In this document: positions 51,434-59,825 of the stretch, piece by piece
Numbering within the stretch: the first letter of the stretch is position 1
Layout of the letters: each line of letters starts with the position of its first letter
Translations under genes and position numbers: made by a program
Origin: Roseibium marinum
Lineage (GTDB): Bacteria; Pseudomonadota; Alphaproteobacteria; Rhizobiales; Stappiaceae
NCBI RefSeq assembly: GCF_002906165.1
Contig: NZ_PPCN01000004.1
Span: forward strand, 1 to 64,000
Direction: 5' to 3'
DNA length: 64,000 nt
The notes under the pieces: generated by a model
Seen by the model: only the letters and a program-made list of their open reading frames with translations
Told to the model about the DNA's origin: nothing
The model's database searches: none

Positions 51434-51868
51434 TCAAAGCAGGCAAAGTTCTGTCAGGTCGCGGCGCATGGCGTCCGGCATGGCCTTTGCGCTGCCACCG
51501 ATCCTGAGATCCGCCGGTGCATCTGTCGCTTTCAGATACCGCCAGCCCTGAAAAGGCCGCCTGGGCTGATACTGCGTCAGCACCAGCCGCGGTTCCATCA
51601 CGAGATCGCACCGCTTGACGCCGGCCTCGTCGGTAAATGGCCTGATATCGAGAAGGTGCTGGCGCGCCTGGATCTTGCCCTTGATGACCCAGTAGAGCGA
51701 CCCGCCCTCCAGCAGGTCCTCCCTTCGCGTCGGCACCATGCGCGTCGTATGCGTCGTTTCCTCGGCAAGCCCGGCCATGCGGGCCTGATCCACCCGGAAA
51801 TCGATCCAGGCTTGCAGGGTCTCGACACTGTCGGCGCCCACACACAGTTTTACCAGATGCAAGGTCAT
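51434..51868 (-). CDS. DUF1489 family protein
   Basis: The 144-residue protein belongs to an alphaproteobacterial family of unknown function. Its conserved blocks are LHLVKLCVGADSVETLQAW, HTTRMVPTRREDLLEGGSLY, WVIKGKIQARQ and YQPRRPFQGWRYLKATDAP. It is soluble without motifs of a known enzyme. It is divergent from the epimerase-like gene at 51990. Confidence 0.88.
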   Translation of the reverse strand: MTLHLVKLCVGADSVETLQAWIDFRVDQARMAGLAEETTHTTRMVPTRREDLLEGGSLYWVIKGKIQARQHLLDIRPFTDEAGVKRCDLVMEPRLVLTQYQPRRPFQGWRYLKATDAPADLRIGGSAKAMPDAMRRDLTELCLL

Positions 51869-51989
51869 ATCCCTGACGTAACAGGCCTGCCGGCAAGGTC
51901 AAGCAGCCGCCGGACCGCAACGGTGGATTTTGCACAGGCGCAAACAGGTTGATCTTGCACCGCACTGCCGAAAAGAGTTCTCTTTGCCC

Positions 51990-52874
51990 ATGGATGTTTT
52001 TGTAACGGGCGGCACCGGCGCGATCGGTGCGGCCGTGGTGAAACGACTGAATGGCGAAGGCGTCAGGGTCATCGGGCTGGCCCGTTCCGACACCGCTGCG
52101 GAAATGCTGAGGGCATCGGGCGCCAGCGCTTATCCGGGCGACTTGCGCACCCCTGAAAGTTGGGTCGGCAGGGCGGCCTCATGCGACGCGGTCATTCATA
52201 CCGGCGCGACGTTCACGGAAGATATGGGACGGGTCGACCGTCAATCCATGCTGGCCCTCAAGCAGGCCGCAAGACACCGCAAACAGCCTTTGAAAATTGT
52301 CTATACAGGCGGCATCTGGCTCTACCCGGCCGTGACGGGCACCAGGCTCATCACCGAAAAGACGCCCTTTTCTCCCCTGCCCGCCTTCCGTTACATGACG
52401 GAAACCATCCGAACCCTGTCCAATGGCACGGACCTTAACCTCGCCGTCATCCATCCGGCCCTGGTCTGCAGCCGCAGCGCCGGCCCGATCGCGGAAATGA
52501 CCGCTGCGCTCGGGAAAGGCGTCCCTTTCGAAACGCGTGCCACCCCGGATACGCTCTGGCCGCTGGTGGAAGCGGACGACCTCGCCGCGCTTTACGCGCT
52601 GGCGCTCAGGCAGCCGCGGTTCCGGATGTCGCTCATCGCAAGCTGCATTCAGGGCATTTCGGTCGCACATCTCGCATCGCACATTTCCGCAAGGCATGGA
52701 CTGCAGTTGGACATCGAGACACAGCCGGTTCCGGAAAACGCCAACCTGGATACGGATTGGCGGGCGGGTTACGCGCTGTCCCAGTCCGTCGATATCCAGC
52801 ATGCCCGGCGCGCCACCGGCTGGCAGCCGGAGCATTCCACGATTGAAGATCTGGTCGTCGCGCTCTCCAGATAA
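51990..52874 (+). CDS. NAD-dependent epimerase/dehydratase family protein (extended SDR)
   Basis: The 294-residue protein starts with the nucleotide-binding loop TGGTGAIG (MDVFVTGGTGAIGAAVVKRL). The substrate half includes VVHP-like NLAVIHPALVCSRSAGP and PLVEADDLAALYALAL. At the catalytic position the sequence is YMTET, so the Tyr of YxxxK is present but the Lys is not evident. The ATG at 51990 starts directly at the Rossmann strand. It is divergent from the DUF1489 gene. The substrate is unknown. Confidence 0.82.
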   Translation: MDVFVTGGTGAIGAAVVKRLNGEGVRVIGLARSDTAAEMLRASGASAYPGDLRTPESWVGRAASCDAVIHTGATFTEDMGRVDRQSMLALKQAARHRKQPLKIVYTGGIWLYPAVTGTRLITEKTPFSPLPAFRYMTETIRTLSNGTDLNLAVIHPALVCSRSAGPIAEMTAALGKGVPFETRATPDTLWPLVEADDLAALYALALRQPRFRMSLIASCIQGISVAHLASHISARHGLQLDIETQPVPENANLDTDWRAGYALSQSVDIQHARRATGWQPEHSTIEDLVVALSR

Positions 52875-52985
52875 ATATAATTTCCAAAATATGCGACCTG
52901 CCCCGTGAAATAGAGCTTTGGAGCAAAACTTTTTAAAGTTTTATCTAACTACAATCGCGAAATATGCCAATTTCGGGATCCCGCG

Positions 52986-53534
52986 ATGCTTAGATTATTT
53001 GCCGCATTTCTGGCCGTTGTGTTTTTTGCCGTGCCGCTTCAGGCCGGAAACGATTATCCAGTGGGCGAATTTCGTGTGATCAATTCCACCGGCTTTGTTG
53101 AAATGGACGGAATCCGCCAGGAACTCGAAACGGATCGAACCGTGGCAACAGCACGTATCGCCCGGGATCCGGATGACAGCGTGACTGTTATGATCAACGG
53201 CTCGACAATCCGTCTCCATCCTTTGAAAAACGGTCTGGCCTCAGTTGAGTGGAATGCCCGGGGAACGGCCATGTTGCACAAAGCCGATATTCAGGCGCTC
53301 ATGAACGACAGGGCACCCGGTGAGATCCCTGCCTGGGGCGCTGAACTCGTCTGGCCGGATCTGGGGCCGGTTCAAATGGTCCTGCTGCCGTTCGGCTTTA
53401 CCGCCTATACAGGCTTCTTGGTCAGCCATCCGGGTAAAAAAACGGTGGTCAGGGAAATGGAATTCCAGCAGGTCTTCGGTCCGACGGACCGGCCGCGGCT
53501 TTCAGCCAATTCCCACGTCGCAGAGTTTGAATAG
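52986..53534 (+). CDS. Exported hypothetical protein
   Basis: The 182-residue protein has a signal peptide (MLRLFAAFLAVVFFAVPLQAG). The mature part is rich in beta-strands, with no cysteine and no recognised domain (for example RVINSTGFVEMDGIRQELET, and HPGKKTVVREMEFQQVFGPT near the end). The AT-rich 110 bases upstream probably carry its promoter. It is a single-gene unit, ending in a shared terminator. Function unknown. Confidence 0.7.
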   Translation: MLRLFAAFLAVVFFAVPLQAGNDYPVGEFRVINSTGFVEMDGIRQELETDRTVATARIARDPDDSVTVMINGSTIRLHPLKNGLASVEWNARGTAMLHKADIQALMNDRAPGEIPAWGAELVWPDLGPVQMVLLPFGFTAYTGFLVSHPGKKTVVREMEFQQVFGPTDRPRLSANSHVAEFE

Positions 53535-53574
53535 GGTTGAAGACCAACCCGTAACGATCCAGCACCGTGGAAAC

Positions 53575-53604
53575 AAAAAAGGCGCAGCCTGTCGCTGCGC
53601 CCTT
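53575..53604. terminator. Bidirectional hairpin terminator
   Basis: A-run, GGCGCAG, 7-base loop, CTGCGCC and a short T-rich tail lie between two convergent genes. It is a clear terminator for the minus-strand small gene and a probable one for the plus-strand gene. Confidence 0.82.
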
Positions 53605-53627
53605 GTTCTGAAAACCTTCCGCTGGCC

Positions 53628-53762
53628 TTATCCGGCTGCGGCGATGGCTTGTTGAGCACTCTCCACATCGTTGAACAGGAGAACCATCGTCAATGCGATA
53701 CCAACTGCAGCGACAGTCCAAAGAGTGACGCTCCAACAAGATTTCTGCACGTTTTCGTCCAT
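53628..53762 (-). CDS. Small single-pass membrane protein, 44 aa
   Basis: From the ATG at 53762 (TAGGG six bases upstream) the product is 44 residues with one membrane helix (WSVTLWTVAAVGIALTMVLL) followed by FNDVESAQQAIAAAG. A frame extends upstream to 53819 but has no ribosome site. A terminator follows the stop, which supports a real transcript. Small membrane proteins of this kind often modulate a transporter or sensor. No partner can be named. Confidence 0.6.
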   Translation of the reverse strand: MDENVQKSCWSVTLWTVAAVGIALTMVLLFNDVESAQQAIAAAG

Positions 53763-54023
53763 TAAAGCCCTACATTTTGTTATTTGGTGCCAGGCCCCCT
53801 GTGGCCGTGAATGTGGCACCTTTGAGGCGACGAGGTAAACGATCCCTTACCATTTCGCAAGTGCAAAAAAAGTGTATCAGCAATGACATTTTCGCGGGTC
53901 TGGAATTCCTGTTATTTTTCATGTGTTTGATGTTAAGAATCCGTCTTTTGGAGACGTGGGGGAAACTCTGCTATGACTTCACAATCCTGTTTCGCTCCCG
54001 TCTGAACGACTGAAAGGTTCGCG

Positions 54024-54779
54024 ATGCATCCCCTCTCACAATTGGACATGGCTGCGGCGGCCTGGTTCCTTTTCGCCTGGCTCGGGTTCAATTTGCTGAT
54101 TGATATCAGCCCCTTGAGGAAAAAAACCCTGTCAAGTGCAATGGATCGGTACCGGCTCGGCTGGATGGAGGCGATGTGTTCACGGGAGGTGCGCATCATG
54201 GACACGTCCATCATGGCGGGGCTTCAGCAGGGAACCGCCTTTTTCGCCTCGACCGCACTGCTGGCGATTGGCGGCGGATTTGCGCTTCTGGATGCGACCG
54301 AGCGCATCCTGCAGGTTGCCGGCGATCTTTCGATCCCGGTTGCGGACAGCAGAGCGCTATGGGAAATCAAGGTTCTGGGCCTGATGACGATATTCGCCTA
54401 CGGCTTTTTCAAGTTCGGCTGGGCCTACCGGCTTTTCAACTATTCGAGCATCATCATGGGGGCCGTCCCGGAGCCGGGCAAGGCGAGCGACGAAGCTATC
54501 CGCACCATGGCGAAACAGGCAGGTGAACTCAACGTTCTGGCTGGCCGCCACTTCAATCGCGGCCAGCGGGCCCTTTTCTTCGCGATCGCCTTTCTGGGCT
54601 GGTTCGCCGGTCCCTATGTCTTTGCCGGAACGACCTTCGCGGTCCTGCTTGTCCTGCTCCGCCGTCAGTTCGCCTCGCGCGCGCGCAACGCGGTGTTGTC
54701 CGGGCAATATCCGGTCACCGCCCCTGCCGAAAGGTCAGGAGAATATACCGCGACCGGATCGTCAAACCCCTTCACCTGA
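54024..54779 (+). CDS. DUF599 family membrane protein
   Basis: The 251-residue protein has about four membrane segments (AAAAWFLFAWLGFNLLIDIS, GTAFFASTALLAIGGGFALL, IKVLGLMTIFAYGFFKFGWA, RALFFAIAFLGWFAGPYVF). It fits DUF599, a family of bacterial inner-membrane proteins of unknown function. The conserved cytoplasmic loop is MDRYRLGWMEAMCSREVRIM. Its last 38 codons overlap the convergent cyclase gene by 115 bases. Confidence 0.87.
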   Translation: MHPLSQLDMAAAAWFLFAWLGFNLLIDISPLRKKTLSSAMDRYRLGWMEAMCSREVRIMDTSIMAGLQQGTAFFASTALLAIGGGFALLDATERILQVAGDLSIPVADSRALWEIKVLGLMTIFAYGFFKFGWAYRLFNYSSIIMGAVPEPGKASDEAIRTMAKQAGELNVLAGRHFNRGQRALFFAIAFLGWFAGPYVFAGTTFAVLLVLLRRQFASRARNAVLSGQYPVTAPAERSGEYTATGSSNPFT

Positions 54780-55912
54780 TAGCGGCCGAAGAGACCGGAG
54801 CGGCAGCCCATGATCTCCGCCAACGCATCCGAGACGAGAACCTGGCGTTCCAGGTCCTTGGCCAGCTCCGCGATGCGCGCGGCCAGATTGACCGCCGGAC
54901 CGACCACGGTAAAGTCGAGCCGGGTCTCGCTGCCCACATTGCCGTAGAAGACGTCCCCGGCATGAAGGGCGATGCCGACGCTCATATCAGGTGTCGCTGC
55001 ACAGGTATTGGAACTGTTGATATCGTCGATTCGCTCAAGCGTTTCCCGTGCCGCAAGCAGTGCCTGAAGCGCGGCTTCCCTGGCTTCCTCTTCCGTTTCG
55101 AACGGAAAAATTGCCATCACTTCATCGCCGATGAACTTCAGAACTTCACCGCCATGAGCTTCCACGGCCGCTGTCATCGCCCCGAAATACTTGTTCAAAA
55201 AGACAATGATCTTGTCCGCCGGCAGCGTGTTGGACAGCCGCGTGAAACCGCGGATATCGGCAAAGCTGACCACCGCCTTGATCCACTCGCCGTCTCCCCG
55301 GCGCGTGGTGCCGTCAAGAACCTTCAGGCCGGCGCGTCTGCCGACATAAGTATCCAGTACGGTCTCCGCGGTTCTGCGAAGCGTTTTCAGTTCACAGACA
55401 AGCGCCAGTGGCCGGATCAGGGAGTCGAAAACGCTGAGATGAGAAGCGGAAAACCCACCCGGCGCCTTTGTCGCGAAAGAGACGACCTTGATCGACCCGT
55501 CGGAGAAAGGCATCGGCAGGGCGATGTAGTCCGTGTACCCTTTGTCACGAAGCTCGGTGGCTACCGGATATTGATCCGTCGTCGCGCTGTCCTTCGCGAT
55601 TTCAACACGAACGCCCGCCCGCGTCTCATGAACGCGCTTGATCGGACTGAGGGCATATCCCTCTTCCTCATTCCGGTCGGCTTTGTAGAGCAGCAATTCC
55701 TTTGTTCCGTCGCTGGTCCACACAGAGCCCTCGGCGCGCACATTGGGATGCACCACCCAGATGGCGGTGTTCACCCTGTCCACCGGCACCTTGCCGATGC
55801 GCAGGCGGCGCCCAAGATCGCTGACGATTTCCAGCGTGTCTTTCAGATGAGATGCATCGCTGTAAAGCCACTGAACAATGTCCGCCGCAACAATCGGCGC
55901 TTCTAACACCAT
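54665..55912 (-). CDS. Class III adenylate/guanylate cyclase
   Basis: The 415-residue protein starts at the ATG at 55912 (AAAGGAC upstream). The N-terminal about 200 residues form a sensor-like region (GAF-like, with KVVSFATKAPGGFSASHLSV before the end). The C-terminal cyclase catalytic domain (about 215-400) has the first metal-binding Asp in VSFADIRGFTRLS, the second in KFIGDEVMAIF and the ribose/adenine loop in TVVGPAVNLAARI. All catalytic metal ligands are present. It has no membrane segment. Its 3' end overlaps the convergent DUF599 gene. Confidence 0.9.
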   Translation of the reverse strand: MVLEAPIVAADIVQWLYSDASHLKDTLEIVSDLGRRLRIGKVPVDRVNTAIWVVHPNVRAEGSVWTSDGTKELLLYKADRNEEEGYALSPIKRVHETRAGVRVEIAKDSATTDQYPVATELRDKGYTDYIALPMPFSDGSIKVVSFATKAPGGFSASHLSVFDSLIRPLALVCELKTLRRTAETVLDTYVGRRAGLKVLDGTTRRGDGEWIKAVVSFADIRGFTRLSNTLPADKIIVFLNKYFGAMTAAVEAHGGEVLKFIGDEVMAIFPFETEEEAREAALQALLAARETLERIDDINSSNTCAATPDMSVGIALHAGDVFYGNVGSETRLDFTVVGPAVNLAARIAELAKDLERQVLVSDALAEIMGCRSGLFGRYQVKGFDDPVAVYSPDLSAGAVTGYCPDNTALRAREAN

Positions 55913-56178
55913 CCGCCCAAGTCCTTTCAAATATCGTGGCCGCCTGGAGGACACCTCCCGGTGTGACCGAATATCGTTCCTGCGTTCAGACGAACGCAAG
56001 TGATTCCAACACTTTAAAACCGATTGACTTTTGCCTGTCCAGACACCAAACGCGGTCTGGCGGCGGGTCTTCATCCTGCCGCCTGCATGTCCTGCAGGCA
56101 TTATATGGTGCGATGTGGCCGGCTGTAAAAGGGTCTTGATGCGAATTGCCGCCCTGAAGGTGAAGCGATTTTCCAGGA

Positions 56179-56976
56179 TCAGGGCCCGGGGAAGAAAGCC
56201 GTGCTCCGCCCGCTCATCCGATAAACGATAAGTCCAATCCATTCACGAAAAGCGACGTCGAACCGGCGCAGTCCCTTCGACGCACCGTCAAAGCCCAGTG
56301 TCAGATCCTCTTTTCCCCGCGTTCGGTAGTCGACTGGATAAGCCGTTACGCCGGTCCAGCCCGCCTTCTCAAAAACCCCCATCGACCGCGGCATATGATA
56401 GGCGGAGGTAACGAGAAGCCATCTCTGGCCGGGCCTGGGATCGACAAGCTCTTTTGTAAAAACCGAATTTTCCCAGGTGTTGCGCGCGGCATCTTCCAGA
56501 ACCACTCTGTGGGCTGAAATGCCGAAATCGGCGAACAGACGGGCAGCCCCCTCCGCTTCACTCGCCTGGGAGGCAACGATGACGCCTTGTCCGCCCGTGT
56601 GAATAACCCTGGCGGCGGGAAGCTGGCTTGCAAGGCGCGCGGCAATTGTGATGCGCTCGGCGGACGTGGTCAGCGCCGTGTCGCCGCGCCCGCCGGTCAC
56701 GACGGTGTCGACAGCGCCACCCAGTACGATGATGCCGTCATATCCACTCAGCTCCGCCGGTTTGGGAAACCGTTCCTCCAGCGGCAGAATCAGCCAATTC
56801 GCAGCTGGAGAGAACCCGCCGACCGCGAGCCCCAACACACCTGCCCATGCGAAAAGGCGCCCGGTCTTTCGCCAACTGGTTCCGGCGCTCACAATCAAAC
56901 CGGCCAGAACCAGCGCGATCAGGAAATTCGAGGGCTGTATAAGAAAATAGCCGATCTTGGCCACGTAAAAAAACAT
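56179..56976 (-). CDS. YdcF/ElyC-family (DUF218) membrane protein
   Basis: The 265-residue protein has two N-terminal membrane segments (FLIALVLAGLIVSAG and LFAWAGVLGLAVGGF) and a periplasmic DUF218 domain (about 75-235): YDGIIVLGGAVDTVV, VIHTGGQGVIVASQ, VVLEDAARNTWENSVFTKEL and LLVTSAYHMPRSMGVFEKAG. ElyC, a member, is linked to envelope/peptidoglycan precursor metabolism in E. coli. The ATG at 56976 with GGAG upstream is preferred over a GTG at 56991. Confidence 0.9.
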   Translation of the reverse strand: MFFYVAKIGYFLIQPSNFLIALVLAGLIVSAGTSWRKTGRLFAWAGVLGLAVGGFSPAANWLILPLEERFPKPAELSGYDGIIVLGGAVDTVVTGGRGDTALTTSAERITIAARLASQLPAARVIHTGGQGVIVASQASEAEGAARLFADFGISAHRVVLEDAARNTWENSVFTKELVDPRPGQRWLLVTSAYHMPRSMGVFEKAGWTGVTAYPVDYRTRGKEDLTLGFDGASKGLRRFDVAFREWIGLIVYRMSGRSTAFFPGP

Positions 56977-57422
56977 CTTGAGGGGCTCCACCGGTCGCAG
57001 TCTCGCAAGCGCGACAGGATCGAGCGAAACCGGCTTTTTTGAGACCGGAACCGAAGAACAGTTCCGCGGAAACAGGCTGCGCGCCGGGAAACATCGGACC
57101 GGCGGAAACCGCCAGGTTCTCAGATCAGCCGAAGGCGATATCCGGTTTCAGATTTCCCGCCTGGAAACAGCCCAAAGGAACAGGAATTGCCGGGCCAGGT
57201 CACTGTAATATTTCTGTTACCCCAATGACACATTTTACCGACATCTTGCGCCCCGCCTCGCTCCGGAACCACAGGGGCCCGTCAGAGCTAAGGCGTTCCA
57301 ATTCCTCTGCAAAAATCCACGATCCTTTTGCAAAGGAACCAATCGTGATCAGGGTCACAGGACTATTGTCAGAATTGCGGCAGTTAACGAGCATCGTTTC
57401 GAAGGCAATCGAGGTTAGCCAG
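56977..57422. other. Intergenic stretch before the hemoglobin-like gene
   Basis: This 446-base interval between divergent genes may carry both promoters. A frame continuous with the hemoglobin-like gene stays open from 57039, with an ATG at 57225, but it lacks a ribosome site and a recognisable protein. No other signal was seen. Confidence 0.5.
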
Positions 57423-57824
57423 ATGACACTCTATATGAAACTCGGCGGACGCAAGGCAATCAAGCAGGCAATGCCGCGCCTGCGGGCACGCCTGGAACAG
57501 GATCCTTGTTTCGATCTGTCCAAATTCCGCCAGGAGTTCGAACGCTCGGACGATTTGACCGAATTCCTGATTTTCCTGTTCGGCGGCGCGCCGTTTTACG
57601 ACGGCAAACCCGTAACCGAATTGCTGTCGCCGGTGTGCCCGTCGCAGGAAATCTATCAACGCTTTGTCGATCACCTAGTGACGGTTATTTTCGACGGACG
57701 CACATCCGGTGAGGAAACCGGCCTGCGGGACCTGATGGAGCGTCTGCGCCCCCAGGTGCTCAATCCCAAACCCGTGGCTCCCGTCCTGGTCTATTCGGTC
57801 GATCGGGAAACCCTGAGCGCATAA
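57423..57824 (+). CDS. Truncated-hemoglobin-like protein without the proximal histidine
   Basis: From the ATG at 57423 (GAGG 12 bases upstream) the 133-residue product resembles group I truncated hemoglobins in MTLYMKLGGRKAIKQAMPRL, in RLEQDPCFDLSKF, in FLIFLFGGAPFYDGKPV and in IYQRFVDHLVTVIF. The proximal haem-ligand histidine expected about seven residues after GKPV is replaced (TELLSPV). The only histidine is His84. Haem binding of the usual kind is therefore unlikely and the globin fold may serve as a sensor or scaffold. A longer start at 57225 (199 residues) is possible. Confidence 0.65.
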   Translation: MTLYMKLGGRKAIKQAMPRLRARLEQDPCFDLSKFRQEFERSDDLTEFLIFLFGGAPFYDGKPVTELLSPVCPSQEIYQRFVDHLVTVIFDGRTSGEETGLRDLMERLRPQVLNPKPVAPVLVYSVDRETLSA

Positions 57825-57887
57825 GGCAACATGCGTCTGGGCCGCTTGTCCGCTCGCAGGCAAACGCGGTGTTCGGCAGGCACAAAC

Positions 57888-57919
57888 AAAAACGCCGGAA
57901 GACGGTCCTCCGGCGTTTT
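57888..57919. terminator. Rho-independent terminator
   Basis: AAAAA, CGCCGGA, a 9-base loop, TCCGGCG and TTTT lie between the hemoglobin-like gene and the convergent clpP gene. It is suited to both directions. Confidence 0.9.
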
Positions 57920-57995
57920 CAATTTTCTCAGGCATTCTGCGTTCAGATGAACTCTTGCAGGATGCCCCGTGACTTTACGAGCGACCGTTTGACCC

Positions 57996-58610
57996 TCAGC
58001 CCAACTCGTCGACGGTGGTGACGACCTTGCCGACCAGACCGTATTCGATTCCCTCGGACGGGCTCATCCAGTAGTCGCGATCGGTATCTTTTTCGATCCG
58101 GGCGATGGGCTGCCCGGTCGCATCGGCGAAGATCTTGTTCAGGCGATCCCGCATCTTGATGATTTCCCTGGCCTGGATTTCGATATCCGTGGCCATGCCG
58201 CCGGCGCCACCGGACGGCTGATGCAGCAGGAAGCGGGTGTTCGGGGTGCAGAAACGCTTGTCCTTCGGCACGGAGACATAGATCAGCGCGCCGGCGCTCG
58301 CGACCCAGCCCATGCCCAGGATCCGCACTTCCGGCGCGACGAACTTGATGGTGTCGTGGATCATGTCACCGGATTCGACATGACCGCCCGGAGACGAGAC
58401 GATGACCGTGATCGGATCGTTGGAAACCTGTGCCAGCGCGAGAAGACGGGCGCAGACATCGCGGGCCATCTCCTGGTTGACCTGACCGGTGATCAACACC
58501 GTCCGCGCTTCGAACAGATGCTTGTCGACCTGAATCGACGGCTGGCTCTTGGCTTTGTCCTCCTCGTCATCGTCGAGGCGTGCAGGCACCGTGGTCGAAT
58601 AGTTTTTCAT
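57996..58610 (-). CDS. clpP: ClpP-like serine protease (second-type Clp proteolytic subunit)
   Basis: The 204-residue protein has the ClpP fold: the start of the handle ([20 protein letters not shown]), Ser105 in [12 protein letters not shown], His130 in FLLHQPSGG and Asp179 in DTDRDYWM, completing the triad. The GWVASAGA active-site context differs from the canonical ASMGA of housekeeping ClpP. The usual neighbour clpX is absent, so this is probably a paralogue beside the main clpP elsewhere. The acidic N-terminus (LDDDEEDK) is unusual and may affect the axial gate. The leader carries a hairpin repeat at 58665. Confidence 0.9.
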   Translation of the reverse strand: MKNYSTTVPARLDDDEEDKAKSQPSIQVDKHLFEARTVLITGQVNQEMARDVCARLLALAQVSNDPITVIVSSPGGHVESGDMIHDTIKFVAPEVRILGMGWVASAGALIYVSVPKDKRFCTPNTRFLLHQPSGGAGGMATDIEIQAREIIKMRDRLNKIFADATGQPIARIEKDTDRDYWMSPSEGIEYGLVGKVVTTVDELG

Positions 58611-58664
58611 GCGCAGGATTAAGCTCCCTTGGCTGCTGCGCCGGCGATACCGGCGTTTTCTGAG

Positions 58665-58691
58665 GCATCCCGTGTTCCCTTGAACACGGAC
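58665..58691. repeat. 27-base hairpin repeat, copy 2 (clpP leader)
   Basis: It matches the block inside the MITE at 39182-39208 in 25 of 27 positions. The 8-bp stem CCGTGTTC / GAACACGG is conserved while the loop differs (CCTT). It lies 55-80 bases upstream of the clpP start. Confidence 0.7.
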
Positions 58692-58841
58692 CGCCCATCG
58701 ATTTTCAAGTTCGTGGGGGCGATTCCACCGCCACGGCATTTGTCCATGTGTATGCGAAGTGACGGACGCTCGCAAATCATGAGACCGTCAATAGCGCGAA
58801 AAGAGTTAGCAGATCGGCAACGCGCCGCGAGATACATGGTC

Positions 58842-59708
58842 TCACTCGCCATGCTGGGGACCGCCACCCAGCTTCTTTTCCCGCTGGCCGACCAGGAAAT
58901 GCCAGACCAGCATGACCGCGAAAGGCAGCGACGGCCAGACGAACCACAAGGTGGAGAGGCCCGACGTGAGCAGATTGAGAACGAAAAAGAAGCCGATCAT
59001 GAAAACGCAGCTTCGCACCCGCTTGGGCTGTGCCCTGAGCCAGCGCCGCGCCTGTTCGAAACCGTTCGCCACGGCTTGCGTGTCCCTGTCCAGATTCGGT
59101 TTCTCTTCCGCGGTGTTCCGGCCGTTCCGTGACTTGCCGCCGTTTTCCTTCGTCGGATCCCTATCGGATTTTGCAGGCGCGTTCCGCCCGCCCAGCCGGA
59201 CGGAATAGGTCTCCACGGGCTCGCTCACGTTCTTGACATGCTGCGGTCCGAGCGGCTCGAATCCGACAGCCATCTTGGTCTTGACCTGATCGTGAACGGA
59301 CTTGGACAGCATGATGCCGCCGCGCGGCGAAAGCTCCTGCAGCCGGGCCGCCACATTTACCCCGTCGCCGTAGATGTCCTCGCCTTCCACCATGATATCG
59401 CCGAGATTGATACCAATGCGGAATTCCATCCGGTTGATGTCAGGCAGATCGGCGTTGCGGTGAGTAAGTTCGTTCTGGATCTCGACCGCGCATTGAACGG
59501 CCTCCATCACGGATCCGAATTCGATGATCACCGCGTCGCCCCAGGTGTTGACGATACGACCGTTGTGACGGCCGGTCAGCGATGACATCACGTCGCGGTA
59601 ATTTTTTAACCGGTCCAGCGTGCCGTCTTCGTCCCGCTCCATGAGCTTCGAATACTGCGCAACGTCCGCGCACATGATTGCCGCAAGACGCCGCTTGACC
59701 CGTTGCAT
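58842..59708 (-). CDS. Class III nucleotide cyclase with C-terminal 2TM domain
   Basis: The 288-residue protein has the cyclase domain at about 1-170: the first metal Asp15 in MCADVAQYSKLME, the second Asp58 in TWGDAVIIEF, and the ribose loop GDGVNVAARLQELSPRGGIM. A basic linker (172-225) leads to two closely spaced membrane segments (CVFMIGFFFVLNLLTSGL, LPFAVMLVWHFLV) of the 2TM type. The cyclase domain precedes the membrane anchor, which is the reverse of receptor cyclases. It is one of two cyclase genes within 5 kb. Confidence 0.9.
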   Translation of the reverse strand: MQRVKRRLAAIMCADVAQYSKLMERDEDGTLDRLKNYRDVMSSLTGRHNGRIVNTWGDAVIIEFGSVMEAVQCAVEIQNELTHRNADLPDINRMEFRIGINLGDIMVEGEDIYGDGVNVAARLQELSPRGGIMLSKSVHDQVKTKMAVGFEPLGPQHVKNVSEPVETYSVRLGGRNAPAKSDRDPTKENGGKSRNGRNTAEEKPNLDRDTQAVANGFEQARRWLRAQPKRVRSCVFMIGFFFVLNLLTSGLSTLWFVWPSLPFAVMLVWHFLVGQREKKLGGGPQHGE

Positions 59709-59825
59709 ACTCTTACCCCTGATTGCTCCTGCTTAGGAATGGTAAGCCGCCGGCGAAATTGCAAGGAAAAATGCTTCAGATACGCCTGGAGGGTGCGCGG
59801 AAAAGAGCGCCGTGCGCCTTTCATG

